Shown here in pieces: positions 1-10,415 of a DNA stretch of 64,000 nt. How positions within the stretch are numbered: position 1 is the first letter of the stretch; every line of letters begins with the position of its first letter. Position numbers and translations under genes: made by a program. This stretch comes from Buchnera aphidicola (Brachycaudus tragopogonis). GTDB taxonomy: Bacteria; Pseudomonadota; Gammaproteobacteria; Enterobacterales; Enterobacteriaceae. Under the pieces are notes generated by a model, which saw only the letters and a program-made list of their open reading frames with translations, was not told the origin of the DNA and did not search any database. The DNA is taken from contig NZ_OZ060418.1 in NCBI RefSeq assembly GCF_964059175.1, forward strand, positions 186,001-250,000, in the 5' to 3' direction.

Positions 1-504
1 GAATCGCAAGGAAGGGTTCATACATCAACTTGTACTGTTGCTGTTATGCCTGTCACTCCCAAAGCAGAAAAAGAAGAAATTAATATTTCAGATTTAAAAA
101 TAGATACTTTTCGTTCTTCTGGTGCTGGAGGACAACATGTTAATACTACTGATTCTGCAATTCGAATTACTCACATTCCTACTGGAAATGTAGTAGAATG
201 TCAAGATGAACGATCACAACATAAAAATAAAGCAAAAGCATTATCTATTTTATCAGCTCGTGTTTATGCTGCTAAATTAGAAAAAAATCATGAAGAAAAT
301 TCTTCTATGAGACGTATTTTATTAGGTAGTGGTGAACGTTCTGATAGAAATAGAACATATAATTTTCCTCAGAATAGAATTACAGATCATAGAATTAATC
401 TTACTATATATAAACTGGATGAAGTATTACAAGGAAAATTAGATTTTCTAATTGAACCAATAATTCAAGAACATCAAGCAGATATGCTTTCTTCTTTATC
501 TTAA
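1..504 (+). CDS. prfA: Peptide chain release factor 1 (RF1), 3' part
   Basis: The reading frame is open from base 1, so the gene starts upstream of the window and only about the last 167 codons are seen. RF1 recognises UAA and UAG in the ribosomal A site and triggers hydrolysis of the finished peptide. The peptidyl-hydrolysis motif GGQ, in the context GAGGQHVN, is encoded at 127-135. The flanking stretch ([21 protein letters not shown]) and the C-terminal domain are typical of class I release factors. RF1 rather than RF2 is supported by the following gene, prmC, the methyltransferase that modifies the GGQ glutamine; prfA-prmC is the enterobacterial order. The PxT-type codon-recognition motif lies outside the window. 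Confidence 0.95.
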   Translation, partial: ESQGRVHTSTCTVAVMPVTPKAEKEEINISDLKIDTFRSSGAGGQHVNTTDSAIRITHIPTGNVVECQDERSQHKNKAKALSILSARVYAAKLEKNHEENSSMRRILLGSGERSDRNRTYNFPQNRITDHRINLTIYKLDEVLQGKLDFLIEPIIQEHQADMLSSLS

Positions 505-513
505 TTAAAAAAT

Positions 514-1347
514 ATGAATATTTTAAAGTGGTTAAAAAAATCTATTAAGATTTTATCTTATGTTGATAATCCTAAATACGAAGCTGAATTTTTATTAAGC
601 TATGTTTCGAAACATAATCGTAGTTTTATTATAACTTCTGATACAATTAAACTGACTCAAAAACAATATCAATATTTAAATTATTTAGTTTATCGTAGAT
701 CTTTAGGAGAGCCTATAGCTTATATAATAGGAGAAAAAGAATTTTGGTCTTTGTCTTTATGTGTTTCATATGATACTCTTATTCCAAGGCCTGATACAGA
801 AATTTTAGTAGAACAAGTGTTATTTAAAATTCAAAGTAAATTTACTTTAATTCTTGATTTAGGTACTGGATGTGGAGCTATTTCCCTGGCTTTAGCGAAA
901 TCTTGTTCTCATTGTCACGTTATTGGTGTTGATAAATCAAAAAAAGCTCTTGATATCGCTCGCATTAATGCATGTAAATTAAATATAAAAAATGTTTCTT
1001 TTTTATTTAGTAATTGGTTTTCGCATATAAACGAAAAATTTGATATTATTGTAAGTAATCCACCATATGTTAGTAAAAAAGAAATTAAGTTTTTTAAAAA
1101 AGATATTTTTTTTGAACCATTTAATGCTCTTATATCAGATAAAAATGGACTTTTAGATATTGAATATATTATAAAACAAGCAAAAAAATATTTATTTATT
1201 GGAGGATGGTTGTTAATCGAGCATGGATGGCAACAAAAAATAAAAGTACAATCTTTATTTAAGCAATATAATTTTTTTGAAGTGCAATCTTATAAAGATT
1301 ATGGAGGTAATGATCGTGTGACGATTGGAAAAAAATATAATGAATAA
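514..1347 (+). CDS. prmC: Release factor glutamine methyltransferase
   Basis: PrmC (HemK) uses S-adenosylmethionine to N5-methylate the glutamine of the GGQ motif of RF1 and RF2. The 277-residue product has the same length as the E. coli protein. The AdoMet-binding motif DLGTGCGAISLALA lies in the middle, and the substrate-amide motif NPPY (SNPPYVS) follows about 70 residues later. The N-terminal helical domain that grips the release factor is present. The ATG is nine bases after the prfA stop, so the two genes are almost certainly co-transcribed, placing the enzyme beside its substrate gene. A 159-bp A+T-rich gap separates it from sirB1. Confidence 0.95.
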   Translation: MNILKWLKKSIKILSYVDNPKYEAEFLLSYVSKHNRSFIITSDTIKLTQKQYQYLNYLVYRRSLGEPIAYIIGEKEFWSLSLCVSYDTLIPRPDTEILVEQVLFKIQSKFTLILDLGTGCGAISLALAKSCSHCHVIGVDKSKKALDIARINACKLNIKNVSFLFSNWFSHINEKFDIIVSNPPYVSKKEIKFFKKDIFFEPFNALISDKNGLLDIEYIIKQAKKYLFIGGWLLIEHGWQQKIKVQSLFKQYNFFEVQSYKDYGGNDRVTIGKKYNE

Positions 1348-1506
1348 AAATTAATTGCTTTTTTAAAAAAAAGTTTTTAAAAATATGTTGTATTAACAAC
1401 AATAAAAAATGTTATATTTTAATATCAATTGTATATTGATCATATAATTATACTTATTGTTAATTAAATTTTTAATTATTTAAAAAATATTAATATTGCT
1501 AATAAT

Positions 1507-2316
1507 ATGAAAGTTTCTTCTAATATTGACTTTTCTACATTATCACTTTTTGAATCTATGATTAAAGCTTCTCAAGTCATTCGAGAAGATTTTCCTACAA
1601 TTTTTGTTCGATCTGAATTAAAACATAGAATACAAGAAGCTAAATCTTACGTATCATCTGAATATGAACCAAATCGAAAATTAGAAAAATTACTAGAGTT
1701 GTTTTATGTTCATTGGAATTTTGGTGGTGCAAGTGGCATTTATCAAGTTTCAGATACATTATGGATTGATAACGTATTGAAAACACGTAAAGGTACTGCA
1801 GTGTCCTTAGGAATTTTATTCCTGCATATTGCTCAAGAATTAAAATTACCATTGAATCCTGTTATATTTCCTACACAGCTTATTTTAAGAGCTGATTGGA
1901 TTAATAAAAAAAAATGGTTAATTAATCCTTTTAATGGAGATATATTAGATCAGCATACATTAGAAGTGTGGCTAAAAGGTAATATCAGTCCAACAGCAGA
2001 ATTATATGAAAATGATTTATATAAATCTGAGTCTATTACTGTTATTCGAAAAATGCTAGATATTTTAAAATCTGCGCTAATGGAAGAAAAAAAAATGGAG
2101 TTAGCATTAAATGTAACTAATTTGTTACTGCATATTGATCCTAATAATCCATATGAAATTCGTGACAGAGGATTAATATATGCACAATTAGAATGCAATC
2201 ATGTTGCTTTAACAGATTTAATTTATTTTGTAGAACATTGTCCTGAAGATCCAATTAGCGAGATTATTAAAGTACAAATTCATTCTATTGAACAAAAAAA
2301 AGTAATATTACATTAA
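1507..2316 (+). CDS. sirB1: SirB1/YchA family protein
   Basis: A 269-residue protein matching the enterobacterial SirB1 (YchA) family: an N-terminal transglutaminase-like domain, roughly residues 30-180, with the family block GTAVSLGILFLHIAQEL, followed by TPR-like helices near residues 190-260 (ALNVTNLLLHIDPNNPYEIRDRG). In E. coli ychA lies in the prfA-prmC-sirB2-sirB1-kdsA cluster; here sirB2 is missing and sirB1 follows prmC directly. The biochemical role of the family is not established. Retention in so small a genome suggests a housekeeping function, perhaps tied to translation release or membrane biology; that is inference only. It converges on nadE with a 12-bp gap. Confidence 0.85.
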   Translation: MKVSSNIDFSTLSLFESMIKASQVIREDFPTIFVRSELKHRIQEAKSYVSSEYEPNRKLEKLLELFYVHWNFGGASGIYQVSDTLWIDNVLKTRKGTAVSLGILFLHIAQELKLPLNPVIFPTQLILRADWINKKKWLINPFNGDILDQHTLEVWLKGNISPTAELYENDLYKSESITVIRKMLDILKSALMEEKKMELALNVTNLLLHIDPNNPYEIRDRGLIYAQLECNHVALTDLIYFVEHCPEDPISEIIKVQIHSIEQKKVILH

Positions 2317-2328
2317 TATTAATCTTAT

Positions 2329-3135
2329 TTATTGTGTAATTGGTCCATTACGCTTATGTGATGAATTTAAGTATAATTTTTCAATTATTTTTTTGCTAAT
2401 GGCATCTATTTTTTTTCCTTCTAAATAAGAATCAATTGTGTTATATGTCACACCTAAAACAGACTCATCGTCTTTCTGTGGATAGTTTTCTTCTAGATCT
2501 GCCGTAGGTTTTTTTAGATATAAATGTTTAGGACAATTTAATTTTTGTAATAGTAGTCGACCTTGTTTTTTATTTAATTTAGAGATAGGATTAATATCTG
2601 TTCCATTATCTCCATATTTTGTAAAAAATCCAGTAATAGTTTCTGCTGCATGTCCTGTTCCTACCACAAGACCTTTTTTTACTGCAGCAATACTATATTG
2701 TACTTTCATCCTTTCTCTAGCTTTTTCGTTTCCTTTAATATAATCTGAAATAATAATACCTGATTTTTTTAACGATTTTTCACTATTTAAAACTGCGTTT
2801 TTGATGTTTATATTGAAAATGCAATCTGGATATATAAAGTTAAGTGCATCTTGACAATCTTTTTCATCACGTTGAATTCCATATGGTAATCTTAACGCAA
2901 TAAATTGATAAGTCATATCTTTTGTTTCAGATCTTATTTTTTCAATAGTCATTTGACATAATTTTCCTGTTAATGTAGAGTCTTGCCCCCCACTAATACC
3001 AACTATTAAAGATTTTAAATAAAGATGTTGCAATAAATATTGTTTTAAAAAATTCACACAATTTTTAATTTCTACTTCGGGTATAATTATTGGTTTTACT
3101 CCTAGTAGTTTAATAATTTTTTTTTGAAGATTCAT
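2329..3135 (-). CDS. nadE: NH3-dependent NAD synthetase
   Basis: NadE amidates nicotinic acid adenine dinucleotide to NAD+ with ATP and ammonia, the last step of NAD synthesis. The ATP-pyrophosphatase P-loop is clear ([14 protein letters not shown], near residue 45), as are the conserved blocks [14 protein letters not shown] and [16 protein letters not shown]. There is no glutaminase domain, so free ammonia is the nitrogen donor. At 268 residues it is slightly shorter than the 275-residue E. coli enzyme because the C-terminal tail stops at GPITQ. It diverges from ackA, with 88 bp between the two starts, which must carry both promoters. Confidence 0.95.
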   Translation of the reverse strand: MNLQKKIIKLLGVKPIIIPEVEIKNCVNFLKQYLLQHLYLKSLIVGISGGQDSTLTGKLCQMTIEKIRSETKDMTYQFIALRLPYGIQRDEKDCQDALNFIYPDCIFNINIKNAVLNSEKSLKKSGIIISDYIKGNEKARERMKVQYSIAAVKKGLVVGTGHAAETITGFFTKYGDNGTDINPISKLNKKQGRLLLQKLNCPKHLYLKKPTADLEENYPQKDDESVLGVTYNTIDSYLEGKKIDAISKKIIEKLYLNSSHKRNGPITQ

Positions 3136-3223
3136 ATCTTTCTCATATTTTGTAGATCTTTTATTAGTGATATATTAAAGATCAAATACTTTTTTAAACT
3201 ATTTTAATTATATATTATAAAAA

Positions 3224-4441
3224 ATGGATGAAAAATTGAAAAATTTAATTTTTGTACTAAATTGTGGTAGTTCTTCTATAAAATTTGCAATATTAAACCC
3301 ATATAATAAAAGAAAATATTTATCTGGTATAGTAGAACGTTTATTTTTACCAGAAACATATATTACATGGCAATGTTCGGGAACAAAATATAAAAAAATA
3401 ATAGGTTCAAATATTACTCATGAATATGCCTTAAATTTTATTTTAGATCAAGTATTATTAGCAGAAAAAGATGTTTTTAAGAAATTGATAGGTATTGGAC
3501 ATAGAGTCGTGCATGGAGGAACTAAAATAAAAAAATCAATCTTAATTGATGATAATATTATTCAGTGTATTCAAGATGCAGTTTCTTTTGCTCCATTACA
3601 CAATCCAGCAAATTTAATTGGTATCAAAACAATTATACAAAAGTACCCGGCATTATCAAAAAAAAATGTAGCTGTTTTTGACACATCTTTTTATCAAGAT
3701 ATGCCTAAATCTTCTTTTTTATATGCTATTCCTTATAATTTTTATAAAGAATATGGTATTAGACGCTATGGTGCACACGGTACTAGTCATTATTATGTAG
3801 CCCGAAAAATTTCTCTTATTTTAAATAAAAATTTTAACTCTTTAAATGTTATAACGTGTCATTTAGGTAACGGTGCTTCTGTTTCTGCTATTTGTAATGG
3901 TGTATGTGTAGACACTTCTATGGGATTGACTCCTTTAGAAGGATTAGTGATGGGCACAAGGAGTGGGGACATAGATCCTTCAATTATTTTTTTTATGAAC
4001 AAAAATTTAAATATTAGCATTAACGATATTGAAACTATTTTAACTAAGAAATCAGGATTATTAGGTTTAAGTGGTGTTAGTAGCGATTTTCGTTATTTTG
4101 AAAAAAATTATTATTTAAAAAAAGAAGCTAAGAGATCTGTAGATATTTTTTGCCATAGATTATCTAAGTATATTGCAGCTTATACAACTTTGATGGACAA
4201 TCGTTTAGATGCTGTAATTTTTACAGGAGGTATTGGTGAAAATGTGCCTTTGATAAGAGAACTTACTCTTTCTAAACTATCTTTATTAGATTTTAAAATT
4301 GATATAGAAAGAAATTTATCTACTGTAAACGGCGCGTCTGGATTGATTACTGAATATAATTCACGTCCGGTATTTGTTATTTTAACAGATGAAGAATTAG
4401 CTATAGCTGAAGAAACAATTAGCATTATCAATAAAAAATAA
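3224..4441 (+). CDS. ackA: Acetate kinase
   Basis: Acetate kinase interconverts acetyl phosphate + ADP and acetate + ATP, giving substrate-level ATP when acetyl-CoA is excreted as acetate. The 405-residue protein carries the family blocks VLNCGSSSIKFA at the N terminus, YGAHGTSHYYV, ITCHLGNGASVSAI and FTGGIGENV, and is similar along its whole length to E. coli AckA (400 residues). The ATG is at 3224. pta follows 42 bp downstream on the same strand, the usual ackA-pta operon. Confidence 0.97.
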   Translation: MDEKLKNLIFVLNCGSSSIKFAILNPYNKRKYLSGIVERLFLPETYITWQCSGTKYKKIIGSNITHEYALNFILDQVLLAEKDVFKKLIGIGHRVVHGGTKIKKSILIDDNIIQCIQDAVSFAPLHNPANLIGIKTIIQKYPALSKKNVAVFDTSFYQDMPKSSFLYAIPYNFYKEYGIRRYGAHGTSHYYVARKISLILNKNFNSLNVITCHLGNGASVSAICNGVCVDTSMGLTPLEGLVMGTRSGDIDPSIIFFMNKNLNISINDIETILTKKSGLLGLSGVSSDFRYFEKNYYLKKEAKRSVDIFCHRLSKYIAAYTTLMDNRLDAVIFTGGIGENVPLIRELTLSKLSLLDFKIDIERNLSTVNGASGLITEYNSRPVFVILTDEELAIAEETISIINKK

Positions 4442-4483
4442 TTTTTTTAATAATTTATGTTAATCTAAAATAATAGGATAATT

Positions 4484-6622
4484 ATGTCACGTATTATAAT
4501 GTTAATTCCTATAGATAAAGATGTAGGTCTGACTACAATTAGTCTTAGTATGATTAATTTTTTAAATCAAAGTGCATTAAATAAAAAATCTTATAAATCT
4601 ATATTATATTTCTCTTGTATAAATGATTTAGTAGATGATACAGCTTTAATTATTAATAAATATTTTAAAAAATCTATACATCTATTAAAAAATATAGATT
4701 TTTCTAAACATGATTTTTTTTCTAATAAATATTTTTCATGTCTAAATAAAGTTATTGAAGAATGTTATAATAAAAAAAAATTATATGAAATACTTTTAAT
4801 TGAAGGTATTGGTCATAATCGTAGTATTCATGCTGAAAAAATTAATTATGACATTTCTCAAAATTTAAGTGCAGAAGTCATTTTAGTAGCCAACTTAAAA
4901 AGTATTTCTTTAGAATACCTTCGAAAAAGAGAAGAAGAAATTGAATTATTTTTAAAAAAACAAAAATATAAAAATTTTTTAGGTGTTATTTTTAATAAAA
5001 TTCATTCTCCTTTTTTGGAAAAAAAATATGATTTTATAAAAAAATTAAATATTTTAAAAAAAATAAAAGTAAGTAAACAAGAATTAGCAATTACACAAGA
5101 GTTGTTTAAAAATAGTTATTTTCCAATTATAGCTTGTATTCCTTGGAATAAAAAAATCATAAAAACATATTTAATAGATATTTGTAATTTTTTAGATGTA
5201 AATTACATTAATTTATTTAAAATTAAGAATAATATTATCGAAAATATAATAATATTTGATGAAACTTATATGAATATGTTGAAAAAAAAATATTTAAATA
5301 CTTTAATAATAGTTTCTTATAGTCGTATAAATACTTTAATTCAAATGTGTAATTTAAATATTAACAGTAATAAAATTAGCGGTATTATTTTGACCGGAAT
5401 ATTTGAATCAAAAAAAAAGATTATCTCTATATGTGATATTTTAATACATCGAGGAATTTCTATTTTTTTTACAAAAAAAAATACGATTGAAATATTATCT
5501 CGATTGCATCTTTTTAATTTTAATATTAGTTTAAAAAATAAAACATATATAAGAAAATTACAAAAATATGTCTCTAGTTTTTTTTGTCGTAATATTATAA
5601 TTTCAGGAAAAAAAAATAACAATTTTTATATAAAATATTCTCCTAAAGAATTTTGTTATTACTTAAAATTATTGTCAAAAACTAGTAATAAGCGTATTAT
5701 TTTACCTGAATCATATGAGATTCGAATATTACAAGCTGTTTCTATATGTCAAAAATATAATATTGCTAATTGTATATTATTAGGAGATCCTAAAAAAATA
5801 TATAGTATATCTTATGAAAAAGGTATCAATCTAAGTAAAAACACTGAAATAATAAATCCTATTTTAGTCCGAAATAAATATATTTCTCGTTTTATTGAAC
5901 TGCGAAAACATAAAGGTATAAATAGATTTTATGCTAAAAAAAAATTAGAAGAAAATATTTTTTTAGCAACTTTAATGCTTGAATCTAATGAAGTAGATGG
6001 ATTAGTTTCTGGATCAATCAATACTACGGCTAATACTATACGTCCAGCACTTCAACTTATTAAAACTAGTTCTAATACTTCATTGGTTTCATCTATTTTT
6101 TTTATGTTATTTCCTAATGAAGTTATAATTTATGCTGATTGCGCTATCAATATCAATCCTACTGCAGAAGAATTAGCAGAAATTGCTATTCAATCTGCAG
6201 ACTCATCAAAAATTTTTGGAATTGAACCGCGCATAGCTATGTTATCTTATTCTACTGGTTATTCAGGATTTGGATGTCAGGTAGAAAAAGTTAAAAATGC
6301 CACTTTTATTGTTAAAAAAAGAAGACCTGATTTAATTATTGATGGTCCTATTCAATATGATGCAGCAATTTCAGAAACAGTTTCTAAATTAAAATCACCA
6401 TGTTCTCCTATTTTAGGAAAAGCAACTATATTTATTTTTCCTGATTTAAATTCTGGGAATATAGCTTATAAAGCAGTTCAAAGATCTGCAAATCTAATTT
6501 CTATTGGTCCAATATTGCAAGGATTAAGAAAACCAGTTAATGATTTGTCTCGAGGAGCTTCAATAGAAGATATCATTTATACTATTGCATCAACTTCCAT
6601 TCAATCTACACAAAAAATATAG
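4484..6622 (+). CDS. pta: Phosphate acetyltransferase
   Basis: Pta converts acetyl-CoA and phosphate to acetyl phosphate, feeding AckA. The 712-residue product has the long enterobacterial architecture: an N-terminal P-loop-like/DRTGG regulatory region (residues 1 to about 380), strongly diverged and Lys/Asn/Ile rich, then the well-conserved catalytic PTA domain (about 390-712), with GLVSGSINTTANTIRP, LSYSTGYSGFGCQVEKV and a closing segment RGASIEDIIYTIA. An AGGATAATT sequence precedes the ATG. The contrast between the diverged N-terminal half and the conserved catalytic half suggests relaxed selection on allosteric control, an inference. Confidence 0.95.
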   Translation: MSRIIMLIPIDKDVGLTTISLSMINFLNQSALNKKSYKSILYFSCINDLVDDTALIINKYFKKSIHLLKNIDFSKHDFFSNKYFSCLNKVIEECYNKKKLYEILLIEGIGHNRSIHAEKINYDISQNLSAEVILVANLKSISLEYLRKREEEIELFLKKQKYKNFLGVIFNKIHSPFLEKKYDFIKKLNILKKIKVSKQELAITQELFKNSYFPIIACIPWNKKIIKTYLIDICNFLDVNYINLFKIKNNIIENIIIFDETYMNMLKKKYLNTLIIVSYSRINTLIQMCNLNINSNKISGIILTGIFESKKKIISICDILIHRGISIFFTKKNTIEILSRLHLFNFNISLKNKTYIRKLQKYVSSFFCRNIIISGKKNNNFYIKYSPKEFCYYLKLLSKTSNKRIILPESYEIRILQAVSICQKYNIANCILLGDPKKIYSISYEKGINLSKNTEIINPILVRNKYISRFIELRKHKGINRFYAKKKLEENIFLATLMLESNEVDGLVSGSINTTANTIRPALQLIKTSSNTSLVSSIFFMLFPNEVIIYADCAININPTAEELAEIAIQSADSSKIFGIEPRIAMLSYSTGYSGFGCQVEKVKNATFIVKKRRPDLIIDGPIQYDAAISETVSKLKSPCSPILGKATIFIFPDLNSGNIAYKAVQRSANLISIGPILQGLRKPVNDLSRGASIEDIIYTIASTSIQSTQKI

Positions 6623-6649
6623 ATTTTATAATGCATAAAATATTTTTTT
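6623..6649. terminator. Weak hairpin between convergent pta and yfaE
   Basis: A 7-bp A+T-only inverted repeat, ATTTTAT at 6623-6629 with ATAAAAT at 6635-6641, is followed by a run of T. It lies in the 27-bp gap between two convergent genes and could act as a weak terminator for pta. Stability is low, so this is tentative. Confidence 0.3.
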
Positions 6650-6913
6650 TTAAATTTTAATTGTGATATTTCCATCAGGTTGACAACAACATGGAAAAAT
6701 CTCTTGTTTTTTAAATAAAGCAGCCATGGGCTGTTTTATCACATAGTGTACTCGTCCTTTAATTAATTCAATACGGCACATGCCACAATAACCAGATCGG
6801 CACTGGTATTGAATATTAATATTATTTACTTCTAATATAAATAATAATAAAATATTTTTTTTACATACTATCTTCTTTTTAGTATTTATTATTTTAATTA
6901 TAGAATAATTCAT
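6650..6913 (-). CDS. yfaE: 2Fe-2S ferredoxin YfaE (NrdB cofactor maintenance)
   Basis: A plant-type [2Fe-2S] ferredoxin that in E. coli reduces the NrdB diiron centre and helps restore the tyrosyl radical. Cluster cysteines are visible as CRSGYCGMC followed by a later cysteine in PCCCQPDG. I place the start at 6913 (MNYSIIKI), one base after the nrdB stop, giving 87 residues against 84 in E. coli; an earlier in-frame start would only overlap nrdB. It is the third gene of nrdA-nrdB-yfaE, consistent with joint expression. Confidence 0.9.
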   Translation of the reverse strand: MNYSIIKIINTKKKIVCKKNILLLFILEVNNINIQYQCRSGYCGMCRIELIKGRVHYVIKQPMAALFKKQEIFPCCCQPDGNITIKI

Positions 6914-6914
6914 A

Positions 6915-8045
6915 TTATAGTTTAAATTTTTTAAATTCATTATCGGATACTTCTGAATCAATCTGTCCTACTAAATAAGCACTAATTTCTGTTTCTTGAG
7001 GAGCTGTTTGAATATTATCTGAAGTTAACCAAGAGTTTATCCAAGGAATTGGATTAGATCGTTTTCTAAAAGGCATTTTGAGTCCAATGGCATTCATGCG
7101 AATATTAGTAATATATTCTATGTATTGACAAAGTATGTCTTTATTTAAACCAAGCATTGATCCATTTTGAAATAAATATTCAGCCCATTTTTTTTCTTGT
7201 TCTGCAGCTAATATAAATATATTAATAGCTTCTTCTTTGCATTCTAAAACGATATGTTTCATTTCTTCATTACTGTTTGTATCATTAAAAAGATTTAAAA
7301 TATGTTGAGTACCGGTTAAATGTAAAGCTTCGTCTCGTGCTATTAATCTAATAATTTTTGCATTTCCTTCCATTATTTCTCTTTCTGCAAATGCAAAAGA
7401 ACATGCAAAACTCACATAAAATCTAATAGCTTCTAGTACGTTGACGCTGATTAAACATAGATATAGTTTTTTTTTAATTAAGTTTAAATCAACAAAAATT
7501 TTTTTTCCTTTTATTAAATGTACTCCTTCTCCTAATAAATGCCAATAACTAGTTATTTTTATTAATTCATCGTAGTATATAGAAATATTTTGAGTTCGAT
7601 CATTAATATTTTTGTTTGAAACAATATCATCAAATATTAAAGATGGTGAATTAACAATGTTTCTGATTATATGAGTATAAGAACGTGAATGAATAGTTTC
7701 TGAAAAAGACCATGTTTCAATCCACGTTTCTAATTCAGGAATAGAAATAATCGGTAAAAAAGCGATATTAGGGCTTCTTCCTTGTATTGAATCAAGCAAT
7801 GTTTGATATTTTAAATTGCTAATAAAAATATGTTTTTCATGTTCAGGTAAATTTTGAAAATCTATTCTATCTCGAGAAAGATCTATTTCTTCAGGTCTCC
7901 AAAAAAATGATAATTGCTTTTCAATTAATTTTTCAAAAATATTATATTTTTGTTGATCGTATCGTGCAATATTTACAGGTTGTCCAAAAAACATTGGTTC
8001 TTTAAGTTGATTATTTTTTTTTTTCGAAAAAATTGTATAAGACAT
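6915..8045 (-). CDS. nrdB: Ribonucleotide reductase class Ia, beta subunit
   Basis: The R2 subunit holds the diferric-tyrosyl radical cofactor that starts reduction of ribonucleoside diphosphates in NrdA. The product has 376 residues, as in E. coli. The radical tyrosine is the Y of [12 protein letters not shown] (residue 123 counting Met), iron ligands lie in the usual helices ([21 protein letters not shown]), and the C-terminal tail [10 protein letters not shown], which docks into NrdA, is intact. The ATG at 8045 lies 35 bp after nrdA. Codons 8-11 contain an in-frame run of 11 A (8014-8024 on the plus strand as T), a possible slippage site. Confidence 0.97.
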   Translation of the reverse strand: MSYTIFSKKKNNQLKEPMFFGQPVNIARYDQQKYNIFEKLIEKQLSFFWRPEEIDLSRDRIDFQNLPEHEKHIFISNLKYQTLLDSIQGRSPNIAFLPIISIPELETWIETWSFSETIHSRSYTHIIRNIVNSPSLIFDDIVSNKNINDRTQNISIYYDELIKITSYWHLLGEGVHLIKGKKIFVDLNLIKKKLYLCLISVNVLEAIRFYVSFACSFAFAEREIMEGNAKIIRLIARDEALHLTGTQHILNLFNDTNSNEEMKHIVLECKEEAINIFILAAEQEKKWAEYLFQNGSMLGLNKDILCQYIEYITNIRMNAIGLKMPFRKRSNPIPWINSWLTSDNIQTAPQETEISAYLVGQIDSEVSDNEFKKFKL

Positions 8046-8080
8046 TGTATTACACCTAATAATTAATTGAATATTTTAGT

Positions 8081-10363
8081 TTATATAGTACATGAACCAC
8101 TTTCACAAATTTCGTCTACTATTTCAGATGTAATATTTTGATTTTCTTTAACACCATCTCGTGTATTTTGATAATATAATGTTTTTAAGCCGAGTTTGTA
8201 TGACAATAATAAATCATATATAAGTTGTTTCATGGGAATTTTATCATTTAAAAATCTTCTGGGATCATAATGTGTATTTACTGAAATAGATTGATCAATA
8301 AATTTTTGCATTATCCCTGCTAGTTCTAGATATCCAAGATTGTTTGGTATATTCCAAAGTAACTCATATTGTAATTTCAATTTTTTATAATCTGGAACTA
8401 CTTGACGTAATATTCCATCTTTAGATACTTTAATACTAATAAAACCTCGCGGTGGTTCAATGCCATTAGTTGCATTAGATATTTGAGAAGATGTTTCTGA
8501 AGGCATTAAAGCAGATAATGCTGAATTCCTTAATCCATATTTTTTGATTTTAGAACGTAATACATTCCAATCTAAATGTAAAGGTTCATTACATATTTTA
8601 TCAATATCTTTTTTATATGTATCTATTGGTAATTTCCCCAAATAGTAATTAGTTTGATCAAATGCAGAACATGCTCCTTTTTCTTTTGCTAAGTCACAAG
8701 ATGCATCTAACAAATAATATTGTATTGCTTCAAAAGTTTTATGTGTTAAATTTTTTGCACTACCATCTGAATAGCGTACTTTATTTTTAGCTAAGTAATA
8801 TGCAAAATTAATAACTCCAATGCCTAAAGAACGTCTAGAAATAGCTGATTTTTTTGCTGCTAATATCGGATAATTTTGATATTCTAATATTTCATCAAGT
8901 GCACGAACTGATAATATAGATAACTCTTTAAAATCGTTAAGATTATTAATAGTTCCCAGATTAAATGCCGATAATGTACAAAGTGCAATTTCTCCACTTT
9001 TATCATGAATATGTTTTAATGGTTTAGTAGGTAATGTAATTTCTAAACATAAATTAGATTGTCTAATTGGAGACAATTTAGGATTAAATGCACTATGTGA
9101 ATTACAGTGATCTACGTTTTGTATATAGATACGTCCAGTAGATGTTCTTTCTTGCATGACCAATGAAAATAAATCTAATGCTTTAATACTTTTTTTTCTT
9201 ATATTATTATTATTTTCGTATTCAACATAAATTTCTTCAAATTTTTTTTGGTCAGAAAAAAAGGATTCATATAATTGAGGGACATCAGAAGGGCTAAACA
9301 ATGTAATTTTTTTCCCTAAGAGCATTCTTTGATACATGAGTTTATTAATTTGAATTGCATAATCAACATGACGTACTCTATTTTCTTCAATTCCTCTATT
9401 ATTTTTTAATACTAATAAACTTTCAACTTCAAAATGCCATATTGGATAAAATATTGTCGCCGCTCCACCTCGTACACCTCCTTGAGAACAAGATTTTACA
9501 GCACTTTGAAAATGTTTATAGAAAGGAATACAACCTGTATGAAAAGCTTCTCCATTTCGAATAGGGCTGCCTACTGCACGAATCTGTCCAGCATTAATAC
9601 CAATTCCCGCACGCTGAGAAACATACTTTACAATAGAACTAGTAGTAGCATTAATAGAGTCTAGACTATCAGCGCATTCAATTAAAACACAAGAACTAAA
9701 TTGACGAGTAGGAGTTCGTACTCCTGACATAATTGGCGTGGGCAAAGAAATTTTAAAAGTTGAAATAGCATGATAAAATCGCTCAACATAATTCATTCTA
9801 ATATTTTTTGGATATTGAGAAAATAAACATGCAGATATTAAAATATATAAAAATTGTGCACTTTCATATATTTTCCCGCTAATGCGATTTTGTATTAAAT
9901 ATTTTCCTTCTAGTTGTTTAACGGCTGCATATGAAAAATTCATATCACGCCAATGATCAATGAAAGAGTTCATTTTTACGTATTCTTCATGGGAATAATA
10001 TTTTAATAAATTTTCATCATATTTTCCTAAAAGTACCATTTTTTTTACATGTTCATACAATAGAGGTGGTTCAAATTGACCATAAGCTTTTTTCCTAAGG
10101 TGAAAAATAGCCAATCTTGCTGCCATATACTGATAATCTGGTGTGTCTTGCGAAATTAAATCAGCTGCAGCTTTAATAATAGTTTCATGAATGTTAATTG
10201 TAGTAATATTATTATAGAATTGAATTCTAGAGCATAATTCTACTTGAGATACAGATATATCATCAAGACCTTCTGCCGCCCAATTTAATACTTTATGAAT
10301 TTTATCTAAATTGATTTTTTCTTTTTTTCCATTTCTTTTTGTAACAAATAGACTGTTTTTCAT
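8081..10363 (-). CDS. nrdA: Ribonucleotide reductase class Ia, alpha subunit
   Basis: The R1 catalytic subunit reduces the four ribonucleoside diphosphates to deoxy forms. At 760 residues it matches the 761-residue E. coli enzyme. An N-terminal ATP-cone (KRNGKKEKINLDKIHKVL) indicates retained activity-site allostery. Active-site blocks are clear, for example SSCVLIECADSLDSI and NLCLEITLPT, and the C-terminal thiol pair that is re-reduced by thioredoxin/glutaredoxin is in ESGSC. It is the first gene of the nrdA-nrdB-yfaE transcript and supplies dNTPs for symbiont DNA synthesis. Confidence 0.97.
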   Translation of the reverse strand: MKNSLFVTKRNGKKEKINLDKIHKVLNWAAEGLDDISVSQVELCSRIQFYNNITTINIHETIIKAAADLISQDTPDYQYMAARLAIFHLRKKAYGQFEPPLLYEHVKKMVLLGKYDENLLKYYSHEEYVKMNSFIDHWRDMNFSYAAVKQLEGKYLIQNRISGKIYESAQFLYILISACLFSQYPKNIRMNYVERFYHAISTFKISLPTPIMSGVRTPTRQFSSCVLIECADSLDSINATTSSIVKYVSQRAGIGINAGQIRAVGSPIRNGEAFHTGCIPFYKHFQSAVKSCSQGGVRGGAATIFYPIWHFEVESLLVLKNNRGIEENRVRHVDYAIQINKLMYQRMLLGKKITLFSPSDVPQLYESFFSDQKKFEEIYVEYENNNNIRKKSIKALDLFSLVMQERTSTGRIYIQNVDHCNSHSAFNPKLSPIRQSNLCLEITLPTKPLKHIHDKSGEIALCTLSAFNLGTINNLNDFKELSILSVRALDEILEYQNYPILAAKKSAISRRSLGIGVINFAYYLAKNKVRYSDGSAKNLTHKTFEAIQYYLLDASCDLAKEKGACSAFDQTNYYLGKLPIDTYKKDIDKICNEPLHLDWNVLRSKIKKYGLRNSALSALMPSETSSQISNATNGIEPPRGFISIKVSKDGILRQVVPDYKKLKLQYELLWNIPNNLGYLELAGIMQKFIDQSISVNTHYDPRRFLNDKIPMKQLIYDLLLSYKLGLKTLYYQNTRDGVKENQNITSEIVDEICESGSCTI

Positions 10364-10415
10364 GTTTAATTTGACTTATTATCAAGAGTATATAAGATAT
10401 ATTTTCATTATTTTT

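Noticed and set aside
5341-5622. Minus-strand 93-codon frame inside pta
   Set aside because: Shadow of a diverged, A+T-rich part of pta; Phe/Ile-rich with no ribosome-binding site or homology.
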